Part shown: positions 1-5,875 of the stretch, one piece after another | Position numbering within the stretch: position 1 is the stretch's first letter | Layout of the letters: each line of letters opens with the position of its first letter | Source: Candidatus Omnitrophota bacterium | GTDB lineage: Bacteria > Omnitrophota > Gorgyraeia > Gorgyraeales > Gorgyraeaceae | Length of the DNA stretch: 6,542 nt | Assembly (NCBI GenBank): GCA_013202925.1 | Contig: JABMRA010000014.1 | Span: 1-6,542 of the forward strand | Direction of reading: 5' to 3' | Notes under the pieces: generated by a model | What the model was told of the DNA's origin: nothing | The model's input: only the letters and a program-made list of their open reading frames with translations | Database searches by the model: none | Position numbers and translations under genes: made by a program

Positions 1-19
1 ACTTAAAGTATCGGCACAG

Positions 20-52
20 GAAGCCCGCTTCGCCCGCGAAGCGAGGCGAGCA
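20..52. repeat. Second copy of the 33-nt repeat core
   Basis: These 33 nt are identical to 5905-5937, in the same orientation, and include the same 8-bp hairpin (arms 26-33 and 36-43, 2-nt loop) flanked by GCC/GGC. It lies downstream of the LptC-LptA gene. Nothing coding was seen in 1-83, which holds only this copy, the hairpin at 64-82 and a short stretch of unassigned sequence. Confidence 0.85.
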
Positions 53-66
53 TTCTCAGCTCACAT

Positions 67-112
67 GCGATTGCTTCGCATGGTCACCTTTGTTGCTCGC
101 CTTGCAACGACG
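67..112 (-). repeat. Dispersed repeat copy containing the stop codon of the LptC-LptA gene
   Basis: On the minus strand this copy begins CGTCGTTGCAAGG (112-100), 11 of 13 identical to CGTCATTGCGAGG at the repeat edge near 5870-5882. It ends GCGAAGCAATCGC (79-67), matching the usual GCAATC tail. It contains the last codons and the TGA stop (86-84). An overlapping hairpin, CATGCGA-TTGCT-TCGCATG (64-82), lies directly behind the stop codon; it has no following T-run. Confidence 0.65.
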
Positions 113-968
113 CCGCTTCACTCTGTATCACCAGTTTAGGCCGTTTCGGAAGGACCACGCGTCCCTGGTCCACCAGATAAATCGCCTTTTCGCTATACGT
201 CACGTTTTCTCCGTTTACTATCCTAACGTTTCCTCTCGCCACCACGCACCTTATCCGTCTTGTATCTTTACTGAAATAGACATCGATGCGGTCTGAAAAT
301 ATATTGCCCTGGGCATCTTCGACCAAAACATTGTTCAGAAAAGTGGCCTTGTGCTTTTTATAATTTATATCAAGCGGGCCGTCGCATGTGATCTTAGTCC
401 ACTGCTCTTCGCCGGCACTCTGTAAAAAATCAGGCGTTGCAGAAGATATTTTAGCAGTAATATCTTTTTTCAGTTCAGCTGTCTTGGCCTCTAAATCCAC
501 CTGCGCGCCGATACCATTGACATCAAAATCCGCCTTCTTTATGTTAACAAAATCATCCGTAAACACATTTCTGGTCTCTACATCCCAATCCAGCGAATCC
601 GTGGTCAATCTTGTGCCGTCTGTTGTCTTTACCACTACATTGTTCTCGAGATGCACAATGTTTTCTTTCCTGTTGAAATCGCCTTCCCTTGCCTTTAGCT
701 TTAGTATCGTATCTTCGCCAAACGCCACGGCTGAGATCTCCTTGATCCTGACCTTTTCATCCTCGACTTCTGCTGATTTGCCGTTCATCCGCCATTTCTT
801 CTGGCCGCCGTCCTCATACTGCGTCAATGAAAAACCGCTCACCTCCTGCGCAGGCTCTGTCCCTTCCTGCACAGTCTCCTCCTGCGCGTAACAAAAAGGA
901 GAGCTAATAAAAATTAATATTAAAAGTAAAGCTGCCATATTCGATCTTCTGCGTAAGTTCCGCGTCAT
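84..968 (-). CDS. lptA: LptC-LptA (OstA-like) fusion, periplasmic LPS transport protein
   Basis: This 294-residue protein has a basic N-terminus and hydrophobic core with likely signal-peptidase cleavage after CYA (residue 28). Residues about 45-172 read as an LptC-like beta-jellyroll: GFSLTQYEDGGQKKWRMNG, LKAREGDFNRKENIVHLENN, then LTTDSLDWDVETRNVFTDD and VNGIGAQVDL. Residues about 190-283 read as an LptA/OstA domain: ATFLNNVLVEDAQGNIFSDR, VVARGNVRIV and SEKAIYLVDQGRVVL. In E. coli these are separate bridge proteins, LptC membrane-anchored and LptA soluble; here both lie in one secreted chain, with no retained membrane helix if cleavage occurs. It starts inside the acyltransferase stop (ATGA), linking lipid A acylation with export. 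The last nine or so residues and the stop are encoded by a dispersed repeat copy, so the tail is probably not original. Confidence 0.8.
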   Translation of the reverse strand: MTRNLRRRSNMAALLLILIFISSPFCYAQEETVQEGTEPAQEVSGFSLTQYEDGGQKKWRMNGKSAEVEDEKVRIKEISAVAFGEDTILKLKAREGDFNRKENIVHLENNVVVKTTDGTRLTTDSLDWDVETRNVFTDDFVNIKKADFDVNGIGAQVDLEAKTAELKKDITAKISSATPDFLQSAGEEQWTKITCDGPLDINYKKHKATFLNNVLVEDAQGNIFSDRIDVYFSKDTRRIRCVVARGNVRIVNGENVTYSEKAIYLVDQGRVVLPKRPKLVIQSEAASLQGEQQR

Positions 969-987
969 GTTCCGCGTTGGTTCCGCG
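957..987. repeat. Three close copies of GTTCCGCG across the lpxL/lptC junction
   Basis: GTTCCGCG appears at 957-964, 969-976 and 980-987, spaced 12 and 11 bases apart. On the minus strand this is CGCGGAAC three times, spanning the last codons of the acyltransferase, the ATGA overlap and the first codons of the next gene. The two copies around the start codon sit in 12-nt units, ACGCGGAACATG and ACGCGGAACTTA. This looks like a small tandem duplication, which may have shaped the overlapping start. Confidence 0.6.
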
Positions 988-1888
988 ATTCCGGCTGGGT
1001 TTTCCAGCGGTCATGGAACCAGACCCATTGCGTTGGAAATCGCCGCACGTGATCCTCGATAATCCTTGTATATCTCTGGGTATTTTCCAATATATCTTTT
1101 GCCCGGTCTCCGGTAGAAGCAAGTTCCATCTGCCTTCCCACCAGTATCTCGTGACCAAACGCCTTTCTCACCATAAAACAGGTTACTATCGGAAGTTTTG
1201 TCAAAAAATTCAATACTGCCGGGCCGTTGGGCGTATATGCCTTGCGGCCGAAAAAATCAACAAATACGCCTGAAACGCTGTCCATGTCCTGGTCAGGCAT
1301 CATGGCTATAAATTCATTTCTCTTGATAATAACCAGCACCTCTTTTGTCGAGGCGTCCCTATGTATAACATTTACGCCGTGGCGCCGCCTGACCCTTGCT
1401 AAAATATTTTCAAAGTGATCCATCCTCATGCGCCTGGCAATCACATTGACCTTGTAACCCTTGATCCCGAAATAATGCGCCATGAGCTCCCAGTTGCCGA
1501 AATGCGCGGATAAGACTATGCCTCCTTTTCCCTGCTCAAGAAGACGTTCTATGGTCTCAAAACCCCTGCACGCTATATATCTGTCGATATTGCGCTTATT
1601 AAATTTCACAAGCGAGACGACCTCGACAAGATTCTTGCCCAGATTTTCAAAGACCTCTCTTACAATATGTTCTTTCTCTTTAGCGGATTTGGAGCTTGAA
1701 AAGGCAATATCGAGATTATCCAACGCTGTTTTTCTCGGCCCCTTAAGAAGGCAAAAGGCTGCCTTACCAAGCAATTGCCCAAACCTGAGCCCCAGACTAA
1801 TAGGCAGGATAAAGATAAAGAAACTCGCGCACCTAAAGAGCCAAAAAATAACAACCCGTCTCGGCTTAAACTTTGCCATAGCCGACAT
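965..1888 (-). CDS. lpxL: LpxL/HtrB-family lipid A acyltransferase
   Basis: This 307-residue protein (304 if translation starts at the ATG at 1879, which the promoter position favours) belongs to the LpxL/LpxM family, which adds a secondary acyl chain to lipid A at the inner face of the cytoplasmic membrane. An N-terminal hydrophobic segment (about residues 12-36) anchors it. The catalytic HX4(D/E) motif is HFGNWE (H129, E134). IPDQD-like MPDQD (197-201), the following GVFVDFFGRKAYTPNGPAVL and the C-terminal QWVWFHDRW (287-295) are further family signatures. About 305 residues is the normal family length, so it looks intact and active. Its stop overlaps the start of the LptC-LptA gene (ATGA), so the two are translationally coupled. 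Whether it acts as LpxL or LpxM, and with which acyl donor, cannot be told from the sequence. Confidence 0.9.
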   Translation of the reverse strand: MSAMAKFKPRRVVIFWLFRCASFFIFILPISLGLRFGQLLGKAAFCLLKGPRKTALDNLDIAFSSSKSAKEKEHIVREVFENLGKNLVEVVSLVKFNKRNIDRYIACRGFETIERLLEQGKGGIVLSAHFGNWELMAHYFGIKGYKVNVIARRMRMDHFENILARVRRRHGVNVIHRDASTKEVLVIIKRNEFIAMMPDQDMDSVSGVFVDFFGRKAYTPNGPAVLNFLTKLPIVTCFMVRKAFGHEILVGRQMELASTGDRAKDILENTQRYTRIIEDHVRRFPTQWVWFHDRWKTQPESRNQRGT

Positions 1889-1890
1889 AT

Positions 1891-1918
1891 ATTATCATAT
1901 ATAGCACCTATAAGTCAA
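1891..1918 (-). promoter_or_regulatory. Probable sigma-70-type promoter of the lpxL-lptC/A operon
   Basis: On the minus strand TTGACT (1918-1913) is followed after 16 bases by GATAAT (1896-1891), each hexamer differing from consensus at one position. The -10 box ends two bases before the first in-frame ATG of the acyltransferase (1888), so a transcript from here would begin within that ATG region. The second in-frame ATG (1879) would then lie about five bases from the RNA 5' end. No Shine-Dalgarno precedes either ATG. This suggests a leaderless or very short-leader mRNA starting translation at 1879, and independent transcription of the LPS genes from the pilus genes. Confidence 0.55.
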
Positions 1919-1922
1919 ATAT

Positions 1923-2030
1923 AAACTTAGAAGATGGTGTACTATTTGAATAGTTACGTTACGCCCTGCGCGGTCAGGCCAGTGCAGGGTGCAGCCAAAC
2001 ATTGAAAGTATTACAAAACTTAGAAGATGG
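1923..2030. repeat. 15-nt direct repeat bracketing a 78-bp segment behind pilP
   Basis: AAACTTAGAAGATGG occurs at 1923-1937 and again at 2016-2030, in the same orientation. The right copy covers the last codons and the TAA stop of pilP; the left copy repeats that gene end in the intergenic region. The 78 bp between them hold two small foldbacks. One is ACTATT-TG-AATAGT at 1941-1954. The other is CGCCCTGC with GCAGGGTG at about 1972-1992 (8 bp, one G-T pair). The arrangement fits a short insertion with target duplication, or a local duplication. The intergenic stretch 1889-2019 otherwise holds only the lpxL promoter. Confidence 0.75.
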
Positions 2031-2466
2031 GGAGATTGAGGGTGTGCTTCTTGCCTTCGTATTCGAGGATGACATTGGCCTCGGTGATTTCAATCACAGT
2101 CATGTCGCGCACCTTGTCGCCGAGCTTTACAACATCGCTATTTATAATTGCAAGCGGGTTATTCGCATCCCACATAATACCGTTCAAAACCACGCCTTCC
2201 AATCCAGCGCCGCTCGCGCCTGCCTTAGCAGGAAAAAACGGATCCCTGCCCCATGCCTCCTTTATCGCTGATTCTTCCACCTCTCTCACCTCGAGAGAGA
2301 TAGGCGCTGACATAGAAGACGCCACTGTCTCGCCTGCCCTGACTATAGATATCCTCTTATTCCGCAGCTTCTGCACGTTGCCGATGATCAGGAATATCAA
2401 AAATACAACGCCGATGAGCGTTATGATGACTTCGATCTTCTGCTTTTTATCAAGGTTTTTCAACAT
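2020..2466 (-). CDS. pilP: PilP/GspC-like protein with transmembrane anchor
   Basis: This 148-residue protein has one transmembrane helix (about residues 11-30), a linker (about 31-70), the motif WGRDPFF (72-78) and a small all-beta domain (about 87-147), GLEGVVLNGIMWD followed by PLAIINSDVVKLGDKV. The closing strands are VIEITEANVILEYEGKKHTL. The WGRDPF motif and a homology-region domain of this form are shared by PilP and GspC, which contact the N-domains of the secretin. Classic PilP is a lipoprotein, but here there is no lipobox and the protein is anchored by a helix, as in GspC. It starts one base after the pilO stop (TGATATG). A secretin gene often follows pilP but is absent here: the next gene is an acyltransferase. 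The pilP label rests mainly on gene order after pilM-N-O. Confidence 0.8.
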   Translation of the reverse strand: MLKNLDKKQKIEVIITLIGVVFLIFLIIGNVQKLRNKRISIVRAGETVASSMSAPISLEVREVEESAIKEAWGRDPFFPAKAGASGAGLEGVVLNGIMWDANNPLAIINSDVVKLGDKVRDMTVIEITEANVILEYEGKKHTLNLPIF

Positions 2467-2467
2467 A

Positions 2468-3052
2468 TCATTTTCCCAGTATATACGCGGTCAGCCTTAT
2501 CTCTGCCTTTGTTGCAGGTGCCTTATCCTCATCCTTTTCTATATTGACCGCTTCTATAGTGACCATCGGGCTTCTATTTGTTTCCAGGCTCAACAAAAAC
2601 TCGCCCAGCGCCTTGTATCTGGACTCAACATTCAACGTCAAAGGCATGCATTTACAGAAATAATCCGAGACCTTGACTTCCTTCCCCTCGTGATCTTTAT
2701 AGATAAAAAGATTCTCTGGCTTCAAGGAAATAACATTTACATTAAAATACCTTGCCTGGTCGTTCAGCTGCTTGATCACATTGGAAACCTCTTTTTCAAA
2801 AGGGAACGCGCCCTCGAGTATGGCCAAACCCCTGCGCCGCTCAATAATATTCTCCTCCAGATTGCCCTCTGTACCGAGAAAATTATAAAGTCCGTCTATG
2901 TCCTGTTTTATGGTTTTATATTCCATGCTTAATCTTCTGACCTGCCCTGATTTAGGGAAATAGACAAATTGGAAAAGGAGCACTACGACAAATACAAAGA
3001 TCCCTGCAACAATAATGCCCTTTTTGTTTTCCAGATCAAATTTGATATTCAT
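2468..3052 (-). CDS. pilO: PilO-like type IV pilus alignment protein
   Basis: This 194-residue bitopic protein has a short cytoplasmic N-terminus, one transmembrane helix (about residues 12-31), a charged helical or coiled-coil stretch (about 38-78) and a C-terminal ferredoxin-like domain (about 86-193). The core CMPLTLNVESRYKALGEFLL (135-154) and the final strands TIEAVNIEKD (165-174) and AEIRLTAYIL (183-192) are typical of PilO, including its usual length of roughly 200 residues. PilO pairs with the PilN periplasmic domain and with PilP to align the platform with the outer-membrane secretin. The start at 3052 is supported by AAAGG and TAGG sequence within about ten bases upstream. The gene is one base from pilP, so the two are surely co-translated. 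It is 179 bp from the pilMN stop because a repeat cluster lies between them. Two cysteines (residues 133 and 135) sit close together in the periplasmic domain and could form a disulfide. Confidence 0.85.
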   Translation of the reverse strand: MNIKFDLENKKGIIVAGIFVFVVVLLFQFVYFPKSGQVRRLSMEYKTIKQDIDGLYNFLGTEGNLEENIIERRRGLAILEGAFPFEKEVSNVIKQLNDQARYFNVNVISLKPENLFIYKDHEGKEVKVSDYFCKCMPLTLNVESRYKALGEFLLSLETNRSPMVTIEAVNIEKDEDKAPATKAEIRLTAYILGK

Positions 3053-3060
3053 GCCTACCT

Positions 3061-3090
3061 TTAATGAGTCCGCCTAGGCGGACGAATTAA
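3061..3090. repeat. 16-bp perfect palindrome with matching flanks
   Basis: GTCCGCCTAGGCGGAC (3068-3083) is a perfect palindrome. TTAAT (3061-3065) and ATTAA (3086-3090) extend the symmetry across a 2-nt internal mismatch (GA opposite GA). It lies just upstream of the pilO ribosome-binding site on the minus strand. As DNA it could be an operator or nuclease-type recognition site; as RNA it would be a hairpin next to the start region of pilO. It completes a spacer (3053-3231) made almost wholly of foldback sequence. Confidence 0.8.
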
Positions 3091-3191
3091 TCCCCCCTGC
3101 TTTCATGCCCCGAGAAATCCGAAGGATTTCCGGGACTGAGTCCTTGAAATCGCATTCGCGATTTCTAAGGGCTGAAAGCATGAAGGGGGGA
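3091..3191. repeat. 101-nt foldback element with a predicted three-way junction
   Basis: The outer arms TCCCCCC TGCTTTCA (3091-3105) and TGAAAGCA (3173-3180) plus GGGGGGA (3185-3191) pair over 15 bp, with a 4-nt TGAA bulge on one side. Inside are two hairpins. The first is GAAATCC-GAA-GGATTTC (3114-3130), extended by CCCG (3109-3112) and CGGG (3131-3134). The second is GAAATCGC-ATTC-GCGATTTC (3146-3165), extended by AGTCCTT (3139-3145) and AAGGGCT (3167-3173) with one G-T pair. The whole would fold as a closing stem with two branches. No reading frame of note is present. It could be a REP/BIME-like composite or a small non-autonomous mobile element; I cannot tell which. Confidence 0.8.
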
Positions 3192-3198
3192 CAAGTTC

Positions 3199-3239
3199 GG
3201 CCATATAAGTTACGTCGCTTCACTCCGTAACTTATGGCC
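3199..3239. repeat. Hairpin overlapping the pilMN stop codon
   Basis: GGCCAT-AAGTTAC at 3199-3213 (with a 2-nt bulge, AT, at about 3205-3206) pairs with GTAACTTATGGCC at 3227-3239, giving 13 base pairs around a 13-nt loop. The pilMN stop codon TAA (3234-3232) lies within one arm, and the last codons of the gene form part of the stem. No T-run follows on the minus strand. The loop GTCGCTTCACTCC resembles CGCCGCTTCACTC at 111-123, near the end of the LptC-LptA gene, hinting at a shared repeat family. Confidence 0.8.
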
Positions 3240-4764
3240 TCACTTGACACGCGATCTCAAAATCCAATGCCCCGGATGAATAATCCTCGTTCTTCTCGCT
3301 GAATATAAGCTTTACCTTCTCAAACATAACTGAATTTTCCAGCGCCAACATAAATTCGCTTAACTTATCCCCCTGCCTGATAATCCCAGAAAGCTCTATA
3401 CTGGGCTCTTCTGTCATTATATCCAGGGTTTCCAACATTACAAATGAAGGCACGACATTGCTCAATTCCTTCATTATTTTACCCGCGCCCAGTTCATCGT
3501 GAGAAACCCTGCTTATAGCATAACCAAATAACGCCGTCCTGTCCTTGATGGAGGCGACATCCTTTATGCTTTGCCAGTAGGACCGGTAGACACCTAATTC
3601 GTTGTTCAGATTGATTGCCCTGACAGATAAGAGCAGATACGAAAAGAGAAATACCAGGCCCAATGCAATAGACACCATCCTCACAGAAACCTTTTTCAGC
3701 GCTGCCTTTTTCTCGGCCTTGAATTTTTTGGGCAAAAGGTTCAGGCTGGAATCGCTGATCAAGGCCAGGCCTGTCGCGCATGCTGTTTCAGGAAGCACAT
3801 GGATTACTTCAAGCGATGTCTCCTTCGATATAAATTCCTTAAGGCCTTTTAGCTTGGAACCGCTGCCTGCCAGGATTATCTTTTTGACAGCATCGCTCTG
3901 GAATCGATGCTCGTAATATTCCAGGGACCTTTTTGTCTGATTCGCGAGCTTTTCCAGGACAGGCCTCATCATTGAAAGGATACTTATGTCCGAGGAAACG
4001 CCCTGCTCATGTTTTATCTTCTCTGCCTCTTCCATGGAAAGCTCTATCTTACCCTTATCCGATACCAATACCCCGGTCATTGCCTCTGTAATAGTGTCTC
4101 CGCCCACAGCCACGTCCCTGGCAAAGCAAAGTTTTCCATTTTCAATAACACCTATGGTGGTCTTGACCCCGCCTATATCCACAAGGCCCACCTTTTCCTG
4201 GGAAAGAATAATTTTCTGATTATCTATATACCCGGCAAGCGCAAAATCCGAAGGAAAGACGCCCTGTACGTTTAAGCCAAGACCCTTTAATTCCCTTATC
4301 TTTTCCTCAATTTCTTTTTCCTTGTAGACTATCGCGATCAATTCTATCTTTTTCGAGCCATCGTCTGCTACTTTCTCGCCCAGGATATCGAATTTTATCT
4401 TTGCATGGCTGATATCCAGCTGCACCTGCTCCTTTAACTCCCACCTCAATGCCTCTTCTATTTCTTCCTTTGGCATCACAGGTAAGCTCGCCCTTCTTAT
4501 TGCCATGTTATCGCTGTTAAAATTTATAGATACGTTTTCGTCTTCATCTATATGCAGTTCTTTGTTTAAATGTTTCAGCTGGTCCATTGGCCTTGCCAGG
4601 ATATCTTTTACAGAGGCCTTCTTGTCTGCTTTTTGAACCCTCACAGCCCTAAAGTCCTTCAAGCCCAGATCAAGGCCAATGACACTTCGCGAACCAGTCC
4701 CAATGCCCAGGCCTGAAAGAAGCGCCTTTGATTCTTTTTTAAGCTGTTCTTTGATCGCTTTCAT
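3232..4764 (-). CDS. pilM: PilM-PilN fusion protein (T4P inner-membrane platform)
   Basis: I chose the ATG at 4764 (510 residues); the frame is open upstream to 4863, but that would overlap the previous gene. Residues 1 to about 335 are PilM-like, with an actin/FtsA-type nucleotide-binding fold. IGLDLGLKDFRAV (29-41) is the phosphate-1 loop, VGLVDIGGVKTTIGVI (192-207) the phosphate-2 loop, and ILAGSGSKLKGL (297-308) the adenosine motif. SLNLLPKKFK (about 340-349) is the LNLLP motif normally found at the very N-terminus of PilN, where it docks on PilM. It is followed by a transmembrane helix (about 363-383) and a PilN-like periplasmic domain to residue 510. PilM is normally cytoplasmic and PilN a separate bitopic protein, so docking is replaced here by a covalent link. 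The fused product would anchor the cytoplasmic ring and partner with PilO next door. The stop codon lies inside a hairpin. Confidence 0.9.
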   Translation of the reverse strand: MKAIKEQLKKESKALLSGLGIGTGSRSVIGLDLGLKDFRAVRVQKADKKASVKDILARPMDQLKHLNKELHIDEDENVSINFNSDNMAIRRASLPVMPKEEIEEALRWELKEQVQLDISHAKIKFDILGEKVADDGSKKIELIAIVYKEKEIEEKIRELKGLGLNVQGVFPSDFALAGYIDNQKIILSQEKVGLVDIGGVKTTIGVIENGKLCFARDVAVGGDTITEAMTGVLVSDKGKIELSMEEAEKIKHEQGVSSDISILSMMRPVLEKLANQTKRSLEYYEHRFQSDAVKKIILAGSGSKLKGLKEFISKETSLEVIHVLPETACATGLALISDSSLNLLPKKFKAEKKAALKKVSVRMVSIALGLVFLFSYLLLSVRAINLNNELGVYRSYWQSIKDVASIKDRTALFGYAISRVSHDELGAGKIMKELSNVVPSFVMLETLDIMTEEPSIELSGIIRQGDKLSEFMLALENSVMFEKVKLIFSEKNEDYSSGALDFEIACQVRP

Positions 4765-4782
4765 AACGTCCCAATTATACCA
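4765..4782 (-). promoter_or_regulatory. Possible extended -10 promoter directly before pilMN
   Basis: On the minus strand TGGTATAAT (4782-4774) matches an extended -10 element (TGnTATAAT) exactly. Only nine bases separate it from the chosen ATG of pilMN at 4764, so transcription would start about three bases before the start codon, giving an almost leaderless mRNA. No convincing -35 hexamer is seen 16-18 bases upstream, though extended -10 promoters tolerate that. The match could be chance in AT-rich spacer sequence. If real, it would let pilMNOP be transcribed separately from the prepilin genes. Confidence 0.4.
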
Positions 4783-4819
4783 CACATGCGGCGATCCCTG
4801 CCACAAAGAAGTTCTCTCG

Positions 4820-5875
4820 TTACGGCGTAACCTCATTCCAGTCCTTCTGCCGCAGGACTGCAATCTCTCCGCTGGCAGTATAGGTAAAGCCCGGAGTCAT
4901 AGGCGCAAATATGTCTTTATCATAATTAAATTCAATCCCTGTGCCATCTTTCATGTCGATGTTTTGATCTGCCAGCATTGTGCCGTTGAATGTACTATTT
5001 TTTATATAGTCAAAATTGATACTGCCGCCCGCTAAAATCAAACCATTGATCGTGCTGTTTTGCAGGCCTATTCTCGATGCAGGGGTCCCTGTGCCAGTAC
5101 TCGAAATACCAGATTTCGTGGCAAGCGCGGGATAATTATTGGTAGGGTTTATCTGTACATTATCCGCGTTATAATCAAAATTAATAGCTCCTTCAGCGAT
5201 AATTGAGGCATTTATAATGGCGTTATCGCCTATAGCAACACTCCCTGTCGTATAATACACCCCTGAATAAGTCGCATTTTCAAATGTAATGGCTGAAGTA
5301 TAATACTGGCCTTGGGCCTGGGCAAGGGTTTTATAGTAATCATAATCCAGGTCTGGATTAACCTTGGCCATTCCTTCGGTTACATCTCCAGTGATTATCA
5401 CGCCACCATAGTTTAGCACATGGACACTACAGCTCAGATTGCCATTTATAGTCCCGCTAGAGCCAACGAGATCAACTGTAGATCCATCAGCATGTATCCC
5501 GCGGTCTAGAAGCCCTGATGTTATAGAAACGCCTTCTATTATCTGTCTGGTTGTCGAATCCACGGTTGCTGTTGAGGTAAGGGTATAAACATAAGTAGGC
5601 GCGTCATACACGGACGTTACTGTATAACTCCCTTCCCCAAAACTTCTGGTTAACTCAGGATGATTGTCAGGATCATATGTTTCATCATAGAGTAAATATA
5701 TATAGTGCTCGAGGCCTGCCTCGGCTATATACAATGCCTGCTGTGCCTGCATGTCAATAACTGCCGTCTTGGTCCCGGTAGACATCATGGATGCTATCAA
5801 GAGCACCAGCGTTGCCACGATCAGCATCACGATCATGACAGCGATCAGGGAGATGCCCTTGCTCCCCGTCGTCAT
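4820..5875 (-). CDS. PilX/GspK-like pilus assembly protein with beta-helix-like C-terminal region
   Basis: I start this 351-residue protein at the ATG at 5875. A longer frame reaches 5989, but its extra 38 codons run through the repeat and into the previous gene. The N-terminus MTTGSKGISLIAVMIVMLIV is a prepilin-like helix (about residues 8-30) lacking the usual Glu at +5, as in GspK and often PilX. QQALYIAEAGLEHY (about 45-58) is the typical PilX N-domain continuation. From about residue 130 the protein is rich in Gly, Asn, Ser and Thr with recurring short strands: GTINGN, GVIITGD, IGDNAIINASIIAEGAINFD, STINGLILAGGSINFD, STFNGTMLADQNIDMKDG. These rungs suggest a beta-helix or bactofilin-like polymer-forming fold, in place of the alpha-helical GspK insert. 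The protein probably caps the minor-pilin tip or acts in adhesion, which is inference. No strong Shine-Dalgarno is seen; AGGA lies 11 bases before the start. Confidence 0.75.
   Translation of the reverse strand: MTTGSKGISLIAVMIVMLIVATLVLLIASMMSTGTKTAVIDMQAQQALYIAEAGLEHYIYLLYDETYDPDNHPELTRSFGEGSYTVTSVYDAPTYVYTLTSTATVDSTTRQIIEGVSITSGLLDRGIHADGSTVDLVGSSGTINGNLSCSVHVLNYGGVIITGDVTEGMAKVNPDLDYDYYKTLAQAQGQYYTSAITFENATYSGVYYTTGSVAIGDNAIINASIIAEGAINFDYNADNVQINPTNNYPALATKSGISSTGTGTPASRIGLQNSTINGLILAGGSINFDYIKNSTFNGTMLADQNIDMKDGTGIEFNYDKDIFAPMTPGFTYTASGEIAVLRQKDWNEVTP

Noticed and set aside
64..82. Intrinsic terminator behind the LptC-LptA gene
   Set aside because: The hairpin is present, but no T-run follows on the minus strand, so it is recorded only as part of a repeat.
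388..891. Plus-strand open frame (167 codons) opposite the LptC-LptA gene
   Set aside because: The Ser/Phe-rich translation is typical of an antisense shadow; the minus-strand frame has a clear signal peptide and domains.
1948..2001. Possible integron attC-like site (GTTACGC ... GCCAAAC with an inner stem) behind pilP
   Set aside because: The ends do not fit the GTTRRRY / RYYYAAC core rules, the stem is only about 8 bp, and there is no integrase or cassette array.
2027..2932. Long plus-strand open frame (301 codons) opposite pilP and pilO
   Set aside because: It is an antisense shadow of two well-supported genes, with no recognisable domain and no start signal.
3199..3239. Intrinsic terminator at the end of pilMN
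   Set aside because: No T-run follows, and pilO and pilP lie downstream on the same strand as probable operon partners.
4765..4863. Upstream extension of the PilM-PilN frame to an ATG at 4863 (33 extra residues)
   Set aside because: It overlaps the end of the previous gene, has no PilM-like content, and the ATG at 4764 begins the normal PilM N-terminus.
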